From: Lachnospiraceae bacterium
GTDB lineage: Bacteria > Bacillota > Clostridia > Lachnospirales > Lachnospiraceae
DNA: 64,000 bases
Direction: 5' to 3'
NCBI GenBank assembly: GCA_021153185.1
Contig: JAGKTY010000009.1
Span: 10,828 to 74,827, forward strand
Shown: piece after piece, positions 35,429 to 44,301 of the stretch
How positions within the stretch are numbered: the first letter of the stretch is position 1
How the letters are laid out: every line of letters begins with the position of its first letter
Notes under the pieces: generated by a model
Databases searched by the model: none
Seen by the model: the letters and a program-made list of their open reading frames with translations, nothing else
What the model was told of the DNA's origin: nothing
Position numbers and translations under genes: made by a program

Positions 35429-35662
35429 ATGTTAGAGAAATTAGTAGCAATCATCGAGGAAAAATTAAACGTAGAAGGAATGGAAATCACAGAGGCAACA
35501 AGCTTCCAGGATGACCTTGATGCAGATTCATTAGATTTATTTGAATTGACAATGGCACTCGAGGAAGAGTTCGGTGTAGAAATTCCATCTGAGGAGCTTT
35601 CAAGCTTCACAACAGTAGGTAGCGTTCTTACATATTTAGAAGAAAAAGGTGTACAGGCATAA
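35429..35662 (+). CDS. acpP: Acyl carrier protein
   Basis: 77 residues, very acidic. DADSLDLFEL carries Ser34, the 4'-phosphopantetheine attachment site. ATG 35429 is preceded by AGGAAAGGAAG; an upstream extension of the frame would run through the operator sites. First gene of the fatty-acid synthesis operon. It carries the growing acyl chain between the FAS II enzymes encoded by the following genes. Confidence 0.96.
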   Translation: MLEKLVAIIEEKLNVEGMEITEATSFQDDLDADSLDLFELTMALEEEFGVEIPSEELSSFTTVGSVLTYLEEKGVQA

Positions 35663-35663
35663 T

Positions 35664-36587
35664 ATGAAAACAAAGATTACGGAGCTTTTGGGAATTGAAT
35701 ATCCGATTATCCAGGGTGGTATGGCATGGGTTGCAGAGCACAATCTTGCAGCAGCTGTATCCAACGCAGGCGGACTTGGATTGATTGGTGCCGCTTCTGC
35801 ACCACCTGAGGTTGTTCGCGAAGAGATCCGCAAATGTAAAGAGCTGACAGACAAACCGTTTGGTGTCAATGTCATGCTGCTTAATCCAAATGCGGAAGAG
35901 GTCGCAAAGGTCGTTGTAGAGGAAGGCGTAAAAGTTGTTACAACAGGTGCCGGTAATCCGTCCAAATTTATGGAAATGTGGAAGGCAGCCGGCGTTAAGG
36001 TTATCCCGGTCGTTGCAAGTGTTGCGATGGCAAAGATGATGGAGCGTGCCGGTGCGGATGCAGTCGTTGCAGAGGGAATGGAAAGTGGCGGACACATCGG
36101 TTCTACTACGACAATGGCACTTGTTCCACAGGTTGTTGATGGTGTTTCGATTCCGGTTATTGCAGCCGGTGGTATTGCAGATGGCAGAGGATTTGCGGCA
36201 GCAATGATGCTTGGCGCCGAGGGTGTTCAGATGGGAACAAGATTTGTGGCAGCCAAAGAGTCAATCGTACATGCCAACTACAAAGAGAAACTCATCAAGG
36301 CAAAGGATATTGATTCGACAGTTACAGGTATGTCAACAGGACATCCGGTTAGAAGTATCAAAAATAAGATGACAAAAGAATACTTGAGACTTGAAAAAGA
36401 AGGCGCTGATTTCATGGAGCTTGAAAAGTTAACATTAGGTTCCCTTAGAAATGCGGTTATGGATGGCGATGTCATCAACGGAACGGTTATGGCTGGTCAG
36501 ATTGCAGGTCTTGTAAAAGCAGAAGATTCTTGTCAGGATATTATTTTGGAAATTATGAACGACGCAAAGAAGTTGCTCGGAAAATAA
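35664..36587 (+). CDS. fabK: FMN-dependent enoyl-ACP reductase II
   Basis: 307 residues from ATG 35664, two bases after the acpP stop. It reduces trans-2-enoyl-ACP with NAD(P)H in the last step of each elongation cycle. IEYPIIQGGMAWVAEHNLAAAVSNAGGLG, GMESGGHIGSTTTMALVPQV and AAGGIADGRGFAAAMMLGAEGVQMGTRF are FabK signatures, including the flavin-binding loops. No FabI-type reductase is in the operon, so FabK is probably the main enoyl reductase, as in streptococci and many Clostridia. Confidence 0.94.
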   Translation: MKTKITELLGIEYPIIQGGMAWVAEHNLAAAVSNAGGLGLIGAASAPPEVVREEIRKCKELTDKPFGVNVMLLNPNAEEVAKVVVEEGVKVVTTGAGNPSKFMEMWKAAGVKVIPVVASVAMAKMMERAGADAVVAEGMESGGHIGSTTTMALVPQVVDGVSIPVIAAGGIADGRGFAAAMMLGAEGVQMGTRFVAAKESIVHANYKEKLIKAKDIDSTVTGMSTGHPVRSIKNKMTKEYLRLEKEGADFMELEKLTLGSLRNAVMDGDVINGTVMAGQIAGLVKAEDSCQDIILEIMNDAKKLLGK

Positions 36588-36616
36588 TGCGGCAAAGGTA
36601 AGAAAAGAGGAAGAAA

Positions 36617-37537
36617 ATGGGTAAGACAGCATTTATGTTTCCTGGTCAGGGCGCACAGTACTGTGGCATGGCAAAGGAATTCTACGATAATTTTGCAGAG
36701 GCGAAGGAAGTATTTGAAATCGCAAGCAAGGCATCTGATTTGGATGTTGCAGCGCTCTGCTTTACAGAGGATGACAGATTAAACATCACAGAGTATACAC
36801 AGATTGCAATGCTTACGGCAGAAGTCGCAATTTTGAAGGTGCTTGAGGCAAAGGGCCTTTCCTGTGATGTGGCAGCAGGACTTAGTCTTGGAGAATATGG
36901 CGCGCTCGCAGCGGCCAATGTAATGGAGCTTTCTGATTTGTTCCGTGTCATCAGAAAACGTGGACTTTATATGCAGCAGGCTTACCCGGAAGGCGGCGCA
37001 ATGACAGCCGTTCTTGGAATGGACGCATCTGTAATTGAGAAAATTTGCGAAGAGACAGAGGGAATTGTTTCCATCGCTAATTATAACTGTCCGGGACAGA
37101 TTGTCATTACGGGTGAGAAAACAGCAGTGGATGCTGCATCAGCAAAGCTTACAGAGGCAGGCGCAAAACGCTGCATTCCACTCAAAGTCAGCGGTCCATT
37201 CCACTCAGCTCTCCTTGAGGGAGCCGGAAAACAATTGGGCGAGGTGCTTGCAGATGTTACGGTAAACAAACCAAGTATTCCGTATGTCAGCAATGTCAAA
37301 GCAGACTATGTCACAGAGGCAGACGAAATCAAAGCACTTCTTGCCAGTCAGGTTTCAAGCTCAGTCAGATGGCAGCAGAGCGTAGAGCGCATGCTTGCAG
37401 ATGGCGTAGATACGTTTGTCGAAATCGGACCGGGCAAAACGCTGACAGGATTTATGAAAAAGATGAATAAGGAAGTTACGGTAATGAATGTCGACAAATT
37501 AGCTGACATGGATGCCGTATTGGAGGCATTGAAATAA
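36617..37537 (+). CDS. fabD: Malonyl-CoA:ACP transacylase
   Basis: 306 residues. It loads malonyl groups on ACP. MFPGQGAQYCGM at the N-terminus, the active-site GLSLGEYGAL with Ser90, and the catalytic His in GPFHSALL are all present. The gene follows fabK by 29 nt, and its stop overlaps the fabG start by one base (TAATG). Confidence 0.96.
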   Translation: MGKTAFMFPGQGAQYCGMAKEFYDNFAEAKEVFEIASKASDLDVAALCFTEDDRLNITEYTQIAMLTAEVAILKVLEAKGLSCDVAAGLSLGEYGALAAANVMELSDLFRVIRKRGLYMQQAYPEGGAMTAVLGMDASVIEKICEETEGIVSIANYNCPGQIVITGEKTAVDAASAKLTEAGAKRCIPLKVSGPFHSALLEGAGKQLGEVLADVTVNKPSIPYVSNVKADYVTEADEIKALLASQVSSSVRWQQSVERMLADGVDTFVEIGPGKTLTGFMKKMNKEVTVMNVDKLADMDAVLEALK

Positions 37538-38274
37538 TGGAAGGAAAAATTGCACTTGTAACGGGCGCTTCGAGAGGAATCGGAAGTGCAATCGCGCAGA
37601 AATTGGCAGCAGCCGGCGCAACAGTGATTGTAAATTACAGCGGCAGCGAGGCAAAGGCGCAGGAAGTAGTCGAAAAAATTAAGGCAGCAGGCGGAAATGC
37701 AGTTGCAATGAAATGCGATGTTTCTGATTTCGGTGCCTGCAAAGAATTAGCAGATGCTATTTTAAAAGAATTCGGAAGATTGGATGTTCTTGTTAACAAT
37801 GCAGGAATTACAAAAGACGGCTTAATCATGAAAATGACAGAAAGTGATTTCGATCAAGTCATCGCAATCAATTTAAAAGGTACGTTTAACATGATTCAGA
37901 ATTTCAGCCGTACATTTTTAAAACAAAGAAGCGGAAAAATCATCAACATTTCTTCCGTCAGTGGTGTGATGGGCAATGCAGGACAGGCAAATTACTCTGC
38001 ATCAAAAGCGGGTATCATCGGTTTGACAAAGAGCGTAGCGAGAGAGCTTGCAAGTCGTCATGTGTGTGTCAATGCAATCGCGCCGGGATTTGTTGAGACA
38101 GATATGACAGACAATATGCCACAGGCTGCAAAGGATGGTATGACACAGATGATTCCGATGGGACGCCTCGGTGCGCCGGAGGATATCGCAAATGCTGCCC
38201 TGTTCCTTGCAAGTGATGCGGCAGATTATATTACAGGTCAAGTGCTTTGTGTAGATGGAGGAATGGCAATATGA
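37537..38274 (+). CDS. fabG: 3-oxoacyl-ACP reductase
   Basis: 245 residues, a short-chain dehydrogenase. It reduces 3-oxoacyl-ACP with NADPH. TGASRGIGSAIA binds the cofactor; NNAGIT, the catalytic Ser in NISSVSGVMG and the YSASKAG motif give the Ser-Tyr-Lys triad. Start and stop overlap both neighbours (TAATG with fabD, ATGA with fabF), so the three are translationally coupled. Confidence 0.96.
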   Translation: MEGKIALVTGASRGIGSAIAQKLAAAGATVIVNYSGSEAKAQEVVEKIKAAGGNAVAMKCDVSDFGACKELADAILKEFGRLDVLVNNAGITKDGLIMKMTESDFDQVIAINLKGTFNMIQNFSRTFLKQRSGKIINISSVSGVMGNAGQANYSASKAGIIGLTKSVARELASRHVCVNAIAPGFVETDMTDNMPQAAKDGMTQMIPMGRLGAPEDIANAALFLASDAADYITGQVLCVDGGMAI

Positions 38275-39515
38275 GTTTTGAAGGAAAAAGAAGAGTCGTT
38301 GTAACCGGTCTTGGCGCAGTAACGCCAATCGGCAATACAGTAGATGATTTTTATAAAGGAATGCAGGAAGGCAAAATTGGATTTGCACCGATTACAGCTT
38401 TTGATGCATCAGAATATAAATGTAAGCTTGCAGCAGAGGTAAAGGATTTTGATCCGACACTTTACATGGAAAAAAAGGCTGCAAGACGTATGGAAAAATT
38501 CTCTCAGCTAGCAGTCGCTGCTTCCGGCCAGGCTATCACAGATGCCGGTCTTGATATGGAAAAAGAAGATCCATTCCGTGTGGGCTGTGCAGTTTCAAGC
38601 GGTATCGGAAGTCTTCAGGCAATGGAGAGAGAGACAAAGACACTCAATGAAAAAGGACCAAACAGAGTTGGTCCGCTCCTTGTTCCGATGATGATTTCCA
38701 ATATGGCAGCAGGAAATGTCAGCATTGCATTCGGCCTCAAGGGAAAAAGTATCAATGTCGTAACAGCATGTGCTTCCGGCACAAATGCAATCGGTGAAGC
38801 ATTCCGTACGATTCAGTATGGTGATGCAGATGTCATGGTTGCAGGTGGTACGGAAAGCAGTGTGACACCTATCGGTATCGCCGGATTTGCAAGTCTGACA
38901 GCACTTTCAGCAAGTGAAGATCCAACGCGCTGTTCGATCCCGTTTGACAAAGACAGAAGCGGATTCGTCATGGGTGAAGGCGCAGGTGTTGTCGTACTTG
39001 AAGAGCTTGAGCATGCAAAGGCGCGCGGCGCAAAAATTTACGCAGAGGTTGTCGGATATGGCTGTTCATCAGATGCATATCACATCACATCGCCTGCAGA
39101 GGATGGCGCAGGTGCGGCGAAAGCAATGACAAACGCAGTTGAGGATGCCGGCATTTCGACAGACGATATTACATATATCAACGCGCACGGAACAAGTACA
39201 CATCACAACGATTTGTTTGAGACAAGGGCCATCAAGCTGGCATTTGGCGAGCATGCAAAGGATATCAGAATTAACTCAACCAAATCGATGATCGGTCACC
39301 TTCTCGGTGCTGCCGGTGCGGTTGAATTCATCGCTTGTGTGAAACAGATTGAAAATGGCTTCATTCACAAGACAGTCGGCCTTCAGGAGACAGAGGAAGA
39401 TATGGACCTGAACTACTGTAAGGAAGCTTACAACGAGGAAGTTCCGTATGCACTTTCCAACTCACTCGGATTTGGCGGACACAATGCAAGTATTCTTGTG
39501 AAAAAGTTTGAGTAA
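38271..39515 (+). CDS. fabF: 3-oxoacyl-ACP synthase II
   Basis: 414 residues from ATG 38271, overlapping the fabG stop by 4 nt. It condenses malonyl-ACP with acyl-ACP. The catalytic Cys lies in NVVTACASGTNAIGEA, the two His in NAHGTSTHHND and KSMIGHLLGAAG, in the normal order. The C-terminus SLGFGGHNASILVK is also typical. It is the only FabF/FabB-type enzyme in the operon. Confidence 0.96.
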   Translation: MSFEGKRRVVVTGLGAVTPIGNTVDDFYKGMQEGKIGFAPITAFDASEYKCKLAAEVKDFDPTLYMEKKAARRMEKFSQLAVAASGQAITDAGLDMEKEDPFRVGCAVSSGIGSLQAMERETKTLNEKGPNRVGPLLVPMMISNMAAGNVSIAFGLKGKSINVVTACASGTNAIGEAFRTIQYGDADVMVAGGTESSVTPIGIAGFASLTALSASEDPTRCSIPFDKDRSGFVMGEGAGVVVLEELEHAKARGAKIYAEVVGYGCSSDAYHITSPAEDGAGAAKAMTNAVEDAGISTDDITYINAHGTSTHHNDLFETRAIKLAFGEHAKDIRINSTKSMIGHLLGAAGAVEFIACVKQIENGFIHKTVGLQETEEDMDLNYCKEAYNEEVPYALSNSLGFGGHNASILVKKFE

Positions 39516-39545
39516 GATAACAAAGCGTCATAAAAGAGGTAGAAT

Positions 39546-39977
39546 ATGTCAGTTTATACAACAAAGGAAATTATGGAAATCATTCCGCACAGATCGCCGT
39601 TTTTGCTCATCGATACGATTGAGGAATTGGAAGAAGGCAAGCGTGCGGTCGGCAAAAAATGCGTGAGCTTTAATGAGCCGTATTTTGCAGGACACTTTCC
39701 GAGCAATCCGGTCATGCCGGGTGTATTGATCATCGAGGCAATGGCGCAGGTCGGTGCAGTTGCCATGCTTGGAATGGAAGAGTGGAAAGGCAAAACAGCT
39801 TATTTTGTCGGAATTGATAAAGCAAAGTTTAAAAACAAAGTGTTGCCGGGTGATGTCCTCATGATTGAGACAAAGATTGTGAAAGTCAAAGGCCCGATCG
39901 GTATGGGCGAGGCAACCGCAACAGTAAATGGCAAGCTCTGTGCAAAGGCAGAACTTACCTTTGCAATTGGTGATTAA
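39546..39977 (+). CDS. fabZ: 3-hydroxyacyl-ACP dehydratase
   Basis: 143 residues, hot-dog fold. It dehydrates 3-hydroxyacyl-ACP. IIPHRSPFLLID and the active-site helix GHFPSNPVMPGVLIIEAMAQ with its His and Glu are intact. The gene follows fabF by 30 nt. FabZ is the only dehydratase in the window; no FabA/FabM isomerase for unsaturated fatty acids is visible. Confidence 0.95.
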   Translation: MSVYTTKEIMEIIPHRSPFLLIDTIEELEEGKRAVGKKCVSFNEPYFAGHFPSNPVMPGVLIIEAMAQVGAVAMLGMEEWKGKTAYFVGIDKAKFKNKVLPGDVLMIETKIVKVKGPIGMGEATATVNGKLCAKAELTFAIGD

Positions 39978-40003
39978 TCAGATATAATACAAGGAGAATG
40001 AAC

Positions 40004-41776
40004 GTGAGTAATTGGCGGAGATTTGGCAAAATGCGTATGCCTTCCAATCTGTATAATCAGTTAGAGCAAAGACTGAAAGGTAGCATGGAGGCTCCGGCTG
40101 AAAAGCAGGAGAAAAAAGAGGAGAAACCACAGAAGAGTGATGCGACAGTAAGATGTCCGAAATGTGGTAAGATTTTAAACAAAGAGCGCGTCAAAAAACG
40201 CAAATATGTATGTTACGAGTGTGAAGGATATTTCCGTGTCACAACCAAAAACCGTATCCGGATGGTTGCAGATCCAAAATCGTTTGAGGAATGGTTTGCT
40301 GATATGCCGGTGAGCAATCCGCTTTTGTTTAACGGATATGAGGATAAGCTGCAGGCTGCACGTGAAAAAACAGGACTCAACGAAGCGTTTACAGTCGGAA
40401 AATGTACTGTTTTCGGTGAGCCAATCGTGCTTGGTGTGTGCGATGCCAGATTCCTGATGGCAAGTATGGGCCATGCTTATGGTGAAAAAGTGACTGCTGC
40501 AATCGAGCGCGCAACGGAGGAAAAACTGCCGGTATTTATTTTCTGTTGTTCCGGCGGTGCCAGAATGCAGGAAGGCATCATTTCCCTGATGCAGATGGCC
40601 AAAACATCTGCTGCAATTGAAAAACACGGAAAAGCAGGCCTTCTGTATTCCACGATTTTGACTGACCCGACAACAGGTGGTGTGACAGCGAGCTTTGCAA
40701 TGCTTGGTGATGTCATCATGGCAGAGCCGGGCGCTCTCATCGGATTTGCCGGTCCGCGTGTCATCAAACAGACAATCGGACAGGAGCTTCCGGAAGGCTT
40801 CCAGACAGCTGAATTCCTTGTGGAGCATGGCTTTGTAGATGGCATTGTCAAGCGTGAGAACTTGAAGAAGACGATTTTCTTCCTTGTAAAGAGTCATCAG
40901 CAAAACGGAAAAGCATCTTGGGCTAATTTTGATGAAAATGCGGCCAAGTTTGAATTAAACGAGATTTTAAAAGAGCAGACATGGCATGAAAAACCTCGTT
41001 CAGCATGGGAAAAGGTAAAGACCGTCCGTCAGGTGGAGAGAGCTTCTGCGCTTGATTATATGAGATTTATCTTTGATGATTTCGTGGAGGCACACGGCGA
41101 CCGTTATTTTGCAGATGACCCTGCAATCGTTGGCGGTATCGGATATCTGGATGGACAGCCTGTCACAATTATCGCAGATGTCAAAGGTAAAACCTTTGCA
41201 GAGTGCCAGATGCGCAACTTTGGTATGCCGCTTCCGGAGGGATACCGCAAAGCACTCAGACTGATGAAACAGGCGGAGAAATTCAATCGTCCGATTGTCA
41301 GCTTTGTCAATACATCCGGTGCGTTCTGCGGCCTTGAGGCGGAAGAACGCGGACAGGGTGAAGCCATTGCCAGAAACCTGATGGAGATGGCAGGCCTGAA
41401 AGTACCGGTTCTGTGTATTTTAATCGGAGAAGGCGGTAGTGGCGGTGCACTTGCGACTGCAGTCGGCAACCAGGTATGGATGCTTGAAAATTCAACGTAT
41501 TCCATTCTTTCGCCGGAAGGATTTGCTTCGATTTTGTGGAAGGATTCATCGAAAGCGCAGGAAGCGAGCGAGGTAATGAACATCACTGCGCAGGATTTAT
41601 TGCGACTTGGCGTTATTGAACGGATTATTCCGGAATTTGGCGGTGCGACAGACGAGACAAAAGAAGCCATTGCGGATTATATGAAAATTGAGATTAAGAG
41701 ATTTTTACAGACATTTGACGGAATGAGCGGCGAGGAAATCGCACAGCAGAGATACGACAGATTCCGTGTATTCTAA
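40004..41776 (+). CDS. accDA: Fused acetyl-CoA carboxylase carboxyltransferase (AccD-AccA)
   Basis: 590 residues. GTG 40004 is preferred because AAGGAG ends 7 nt before it; the in-frame ATG 39998 is only 1 nt after that site. Residues 1-285 are AccD (beta), with the zinc ribbon CPKCGK...CYECEGYF at about 47-75 and GGARMQEGI. Residues about 330-590 are AccA (alpha), with AHGDRYFADDPAIVGGIG, NTSGAFCGLEAEERGQGEAIA and IGEGGSGGALA. The two halves are normally separate genes in many bacteria. The protein transfers carboxyl from carboxybiotin to acetyl-CoA to give malonyl-CoA. accB and accC are not in this operon. Confidence 0.93.
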   Translation: MSNWRRFGKMRMPSNLYNQLEQRLKGSMEAPAEKQEKKEEKPQKSDATVRCPKCGKILNKERVKKRKYVCYECEGYFRVTTKNRIRMVADPKSFEEWFADMPVSNPLLFNGYEDKLQAAREKTGLNEAFTVGKCTVFGEPIVLGVCDARFLMASMGHAYGEKVTAAIERATEEKLPVFIFCCSGGARMQEGIISLMQMAKTSAAIEKHGKAGLLYSTILTDPTTGGVTASFAMLGDVIMAEPGALIGFAGPRVIKQTIGQELPEGFQTAEFLVEHGFVDGIVKRENLKKTIFFLVKSHQQNGKASWANFDENAAKFELNEILKEQTWHEKPRSAWEKVKTVRQVERASALDYMRFIFDDFVEAHGDRYFADDPAIVGGIGYLDGQPVTIIADVKGKTFAECQMRNFGMPLPEGYRKALRLMKQAEKFNRPIVSFVNTSGAFCGLEAEERGQGEAIARNLMEMAGLKVPVLCILIGEGGSGGALATAVGNQVWMLENSTYSILSPEGFASILWKDSSKAQEASEVMNITAQDLLRLGVIERIIPEFGGATDETKEAIADYMKIEIKRFLQTFDGMSGEEIAQQRYDRFRVF

Positions 41777-41801
41777 TGGATGTAACTGAAGGAGTTAGAT
41801 T

Positions 41802-42755
41802 ATGACAATAAAAATTGCAGGAACAGGTAGTGCTCTTCCAAATAAGATTATGACCAATAAAGATTTGGAACAGCTTGTGGAAACCTCTGATGAATGGATT
41901 CGGGAGCGTACAGGTATTTGTGAGCGAAGAATTGCGCAGGGGGATACCGTGGCATCACTTGCAGCAACGGCATGTGAGAGAGCACTTGCGAATGCAGGAA
42001 AAAAAGCAGAAGATGTAGATTTGATTCTCGTGGCAACATGCTCGCCGGAGCAGCTCCTTCCATGTGCAGCCTGCCAGGTGCAGAGCATCATTGGAGCACA
42101 GAAGGCAGTGGCATTTGACTTGAATGCTGCATGCTCCGGATTTTTATTCGGACTTGCGACAGCGTATTCATACATCACGGCGGGCCTATACAAAAATGCG
42201 CTCGTTGTTGGCAGTGAAGTACTTTCCAAGATTGTGGACTGGACAGACCGCGGCACATGTATTTTGTTTGGTGACGGTGCAGGTGCTGTCTATGTGGAAG
42301 CGACAGAAGGTCCGGAGGGATTCATCGGCTTTGCACAAGGCTCTGATGGATCAAAAGGCAGCGTGCTGTCGTGTAATGAGCGTACGGATAATCCGGAGGA
42401 AGATATCTATGTCCATATGGATGGCCGCGAGGTTTATAAGTTTGCAACAAGACAGGTTCCAAAATGTATCGTGGAGGCAGTAGACCGAAGTCAGTTATCA
42501 TTGGAAGATATCGATTTATTTGTGCTTCATCAGGCAAATACAAGAATTATCGAGTCGATTGCAAAACAGTTAAAGCAGGACATCTCGAAGTTCCCGGTGA
42601 ACCTTCCGAGAGTCGGAAACATGTCTTCGGCAACCATTCCTGTGCTGCTCGATGAATTAAACCGTGATGGTAAATTGCAAAAAGGACAAAAAATAGTATT
42701 ATCAGGTTTTGGTGCAGGACTGACGTATGGCGCCTGTGTGCTCACCTGGCAATAG
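41802..42755 (+). CDS. fabH: 3-oxoacyl-ACP synthase III
   Basis: 317 residues. It starts chain synthesis by condensing acetyl-CoA (or a branched starter) with malonyl-ACP. Cys111 in DLNAACSGFLFG, the His in LFVLHQANTRI and the Asn in VGNMSSATIP complete the catalytic triad. The usual family motif at the last site is GNTS; here it is GNMSSA, with the Asn kept. It lies late in the operon, between accDA and the regulator, instead of at the front. Confidence 0.95.
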   Translation: MTIKIAGTGSALPNKIMTNKDLEQLVETSDEWIRERTGICERRIAQGDTVASLAATACERALANAGKKAEDVDLILVATCSPEQLLPCAACQVQSIIGAQKAVAFDLNAACSGFLFGLATAYSYITAGLYKNALVVGSEVLSKIVDWTDRGTCILFGDGAGAVYVEATEGPEGFIGFAQGSDGSKGSVLSCNERTDNPEEDIYVHMDGREVYKFATRQVPKCIVEAVDRSQLSLEDIDLFVLHQANTRIIESIAKQLKQDISKFPVNLPRVGNMSSATIPVLLDELNRDGKLQKGQKIVLSGFGAGLTYGACVLTWQ

Positions 42756-42763
42756 GAGGATTT

Positions 42764-43207
42764 ATGGCACGTTCAAAAAATTATGAACTCAATGAGCTTT
42801 TGGTGAACCTGTTCAATAACGTGATGAATATGGAAGCCAAAGCGATTATTACAGAAGAATTCAAAGATATTACAAATAATGATATGCACATCATCGAGGC
42901 GGTCGGCATCGAACAGCCGAAAAGTATGTCGATGATTGCCAAACGGCTGTCTGTAACGGTTGGTACGCTCACTGTCAATATGAATAGTTTGGAAAAAAAA
43001 GGATATATTGTTAGGGAGCGGAGTGAACAGGATAAGCGCGTCGTGCTTGTCACACTGACAGAAAAGGGACGGAAAGCATTTTTCCACCACAGAGACTTCC
43101 ACAAAGCGATGATTCGCGCTGCTGTGAAGGGACTTGATGAAACAGAGATGCAGACGCTCATAAAATGCTTGCAGCAATTAAGTGTATTTTTTGAATCCAA
43201 AGAATAA
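42764..43207 (+). CDS. fabT: FabT-like MarR-family repressor of fatty acid synthesis
   Basis: 147 residues, winged-helix MarR fold: helix region NNDMHIIEAVGIEQPKSMSMIAKRLSVTVGTLTVNMNSLEKKGY is the DNA-binding part, followed by the beta wing (RERSEQDKRVVLVTLTEKG). It is the last gene of the operon, 8 nt after fabH. FabT of lactic acid bacteria binds ANTTTGATTATCAAATT; one site before acpP contains that centre exactly. FabT normally senses acyl-ACP and represses the whole operon, so autoregulation is likely here. The symbol is based on this context. Confidence 0.85.
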   Translation: MARSKNYELNELLVNLFNNVMNMEAKAIITEEFKDITNNDMHIIEAVGIEQPKSMSMIAKRLSVTVGTLTVNMNSLEKKGYIVRERSEQDKRVVLVTLTEKGRKAFFHHRDFHKAMIRAAVKGLDETEMQTLIKCLQQLSVFFESKE

Positions 43208-43254
43208 ATAATCAACATACAGAAAACTCGAAGCGAAGGGGCTCAAACAAAGTA

Positions 43255-43283
43255 TTGACTTTGCAAACTGCTGGTTGTATTAT
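43255..43283 (+). promoter_or_regulatory. Promoter of the hemolysin III gene
   Basis: TTGACT (43255-43260), 17-bp spacer, TATTAT (43278-43283). It lies in the 175-bp gap after fabT, between the arms ggctcaaac (43240-43248) and gtttgagcc (43333-43341). Confidence 0.75.
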
Positions 43284-43298
43284 AGTAAACAAGCAGAC

Positions 43299-43315
43299 GT
43301 AGTATTGCATACTAC
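43299..43315. promoter_or_regulatory. Palindrome in the hemolysin III leader
   Basis: GTAGTAT-TGC-ATACTAC, a perfect 7-bp inverted repeat just after the expected start site. It could be an operator or an RNA hairpin. Confidence 0.5.
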
Positions 43316-43382
43316 ATGACAAGGTTAATTATGTTTGAGCCTTTGTTTTTTATAAAATCTACTTAGAGGGGAGGAATCGAGT

Positions 43383-44030
43383 ATGCAGATTTCATTAAGA
43401 GATCCGGGAAGTGCATTAACGCATTTTGTGGCACTTCTGTTAACGATGGGTGGTGCATTGCCACTTCTGATTAAGGCAGCAGGGGAGGGTACAAGTATTT
43501 TTGTTGCCATGCTGGTATTCAGCCTTAGCATGATGATTTTATATGCCGCAAGCTTTTTGTATCACGCCGTGACGCTTTCGCCGGATATTGTAAAGATTTT
43601 TAGAAAGATTGATCATTCAGCGATTTTTGTTTTGATTGCAGGAAGCTATACACCTGTATGTCTGATTGTGCTGGAGCCGAGATGGGGTATTCCGATGCTG
43701 ATTGCAATGTGGGGACTTGCGACTGCCGGGATTGCTGTGAAGTTCATGTGGATTACGTGCCCGAAATGGTTTTCTTCCACAATCTATATTCTGATGGGAT
43801 GGGCATGTATTTTTTGTATGAAACCGCTCATGAATGCCATCACGCCTGAGGCGTTCTTCTGGCTGCTCACCGGCGGAATCATTTACACAATCGGCGGTGT
43901 GATTTATGCACTCAAATTGCCTATTTTTAACGCAAAACATAAATATTTCGGTTCGCACGAAATCTTCCACCTGTTTGTGATGGGCGGCAGCCTGTGCCAT
44001 TTCATTTTCATGTACTCGTATGTAATCTAG
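43383..44030 (+). CDS. Hemolysin III family (YqfA/PAQR-like) membrane protein
   Basis: 215 residues and seven hydrophobic helices. The conserved His-containing motifs are present: ASFLYHAVTLS, KIDHSAIFVLIAGSYTP, and HEIFHLFVMGGSLCHF near the end. These are the metal-binding positions of the HlyIII/PAQR superfamily. Some homologues act as cytolysins in tests, but the natural role is uncertain; membrane lipid or fluidity functions have been proposed, which would agree with the neighbouring fatty-acid operon. It has its own promoter. Confidence 0.88.
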   Translation: MQISLRDPGSALTHFVALLLTMGGALPLLIKAAGEGTSIFVAMLVFSLSMMILYAASFLYHAVTLSPDIVKIFRKIDHSAIFVLIAGSYTPVCLIVLEPRWGIPMLIAMWGLATAGIAVKFMWITCPKWFSSTIYILMGWACIFCMKPLMNAITPEAFFWLLTGGIIYTIGGVIYALKLPIFNAKHKYFGSHEIFHLFVMGGSLCHFIFMYSYVI

Positions 44031-44085
44031 TGGCACCCGGGGACGGGGTTTGGGGTCCAAAACGTATAGCGACCATCAAAAATTT

Positions 44086-44114
44086 GCGTCATCGCAGTTG
44101 CGGTGGCGCTTTTT
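44086..44114 (+). terminator. Terminator after the hemolysin III gene
   Basis: gcgtcatcgc (44086-44095) / gcggtggcgc (44100-44109), 10-bp stem with two G-U pairs and a 4-nt loop, then TTTTT. Confidence 0.75.
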
Positions 44115-44130
44115 GTTAGGGCAACGAGGG

Positions 44131-44160
44131 AAATGGTCATCATGCTTGCATGAATGAACA
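44131..44160 (+). repeat. Dispersed 30-bp repeat, copy 2
   Basis: Begins aaatggtcatcatgcttgca and matches 17170-17199 at 25 of 30 positions. In this copy TCATGC-TT-GCATGA (44138-44152 region) is a perfect palindrome, flanked by AAATG and CATTT. Confidence 0.6.
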
Positions 44161-44181
44161 TTTGACGACTGCTAATCAGAG

Positions 44182-44204
44182 CGAGATTCGCGAAGCGTAT
44201 CTCG
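44182..44204 (+). other. Hairpin in the gap before the K+ channel gene
   Basis: cgagattcgc (44182-44191) pairs with gcgtatctcg (44195-44204), one T-T mismatch, loop GAA. With the repeat at 44131 and the terminator at 44086 it makes this 300-bp gap structured. A 66-codon frame at 44150 runs through it but has no ribosome site. Confidence 0.5.
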
Positions 44205-44271
44205 TCTCTGCGCAAGCAACCGTATGTTTATCCGAATGTGCCGAAAAGGTGCCTAAAATGTATGCTTTTGG

Positions 44272-44301
44272 TTTACAAGTGGTCGGTGATTGGGATATGA
44301 T
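44272..44301 (+). promoter_or_regulatory. Possible promoter of the K+ channel gene
   Basis: TTTACA (44272-44277), 18-bp spacer, TATGAT (44296-44301), 30 bp before the TTG start. Confidence 0.55.

Noticed and set aside
40175..40903. 242-codon minus-strand frame inside accDA
   Set aside because: Antisense shadow; low-complexity His/Cys content and no start signal.
41104..41670. 188-codon minus-strand frame inside accDA
   Set aside because: Antisense shadow of the conserved AccA region; no motif of its own.
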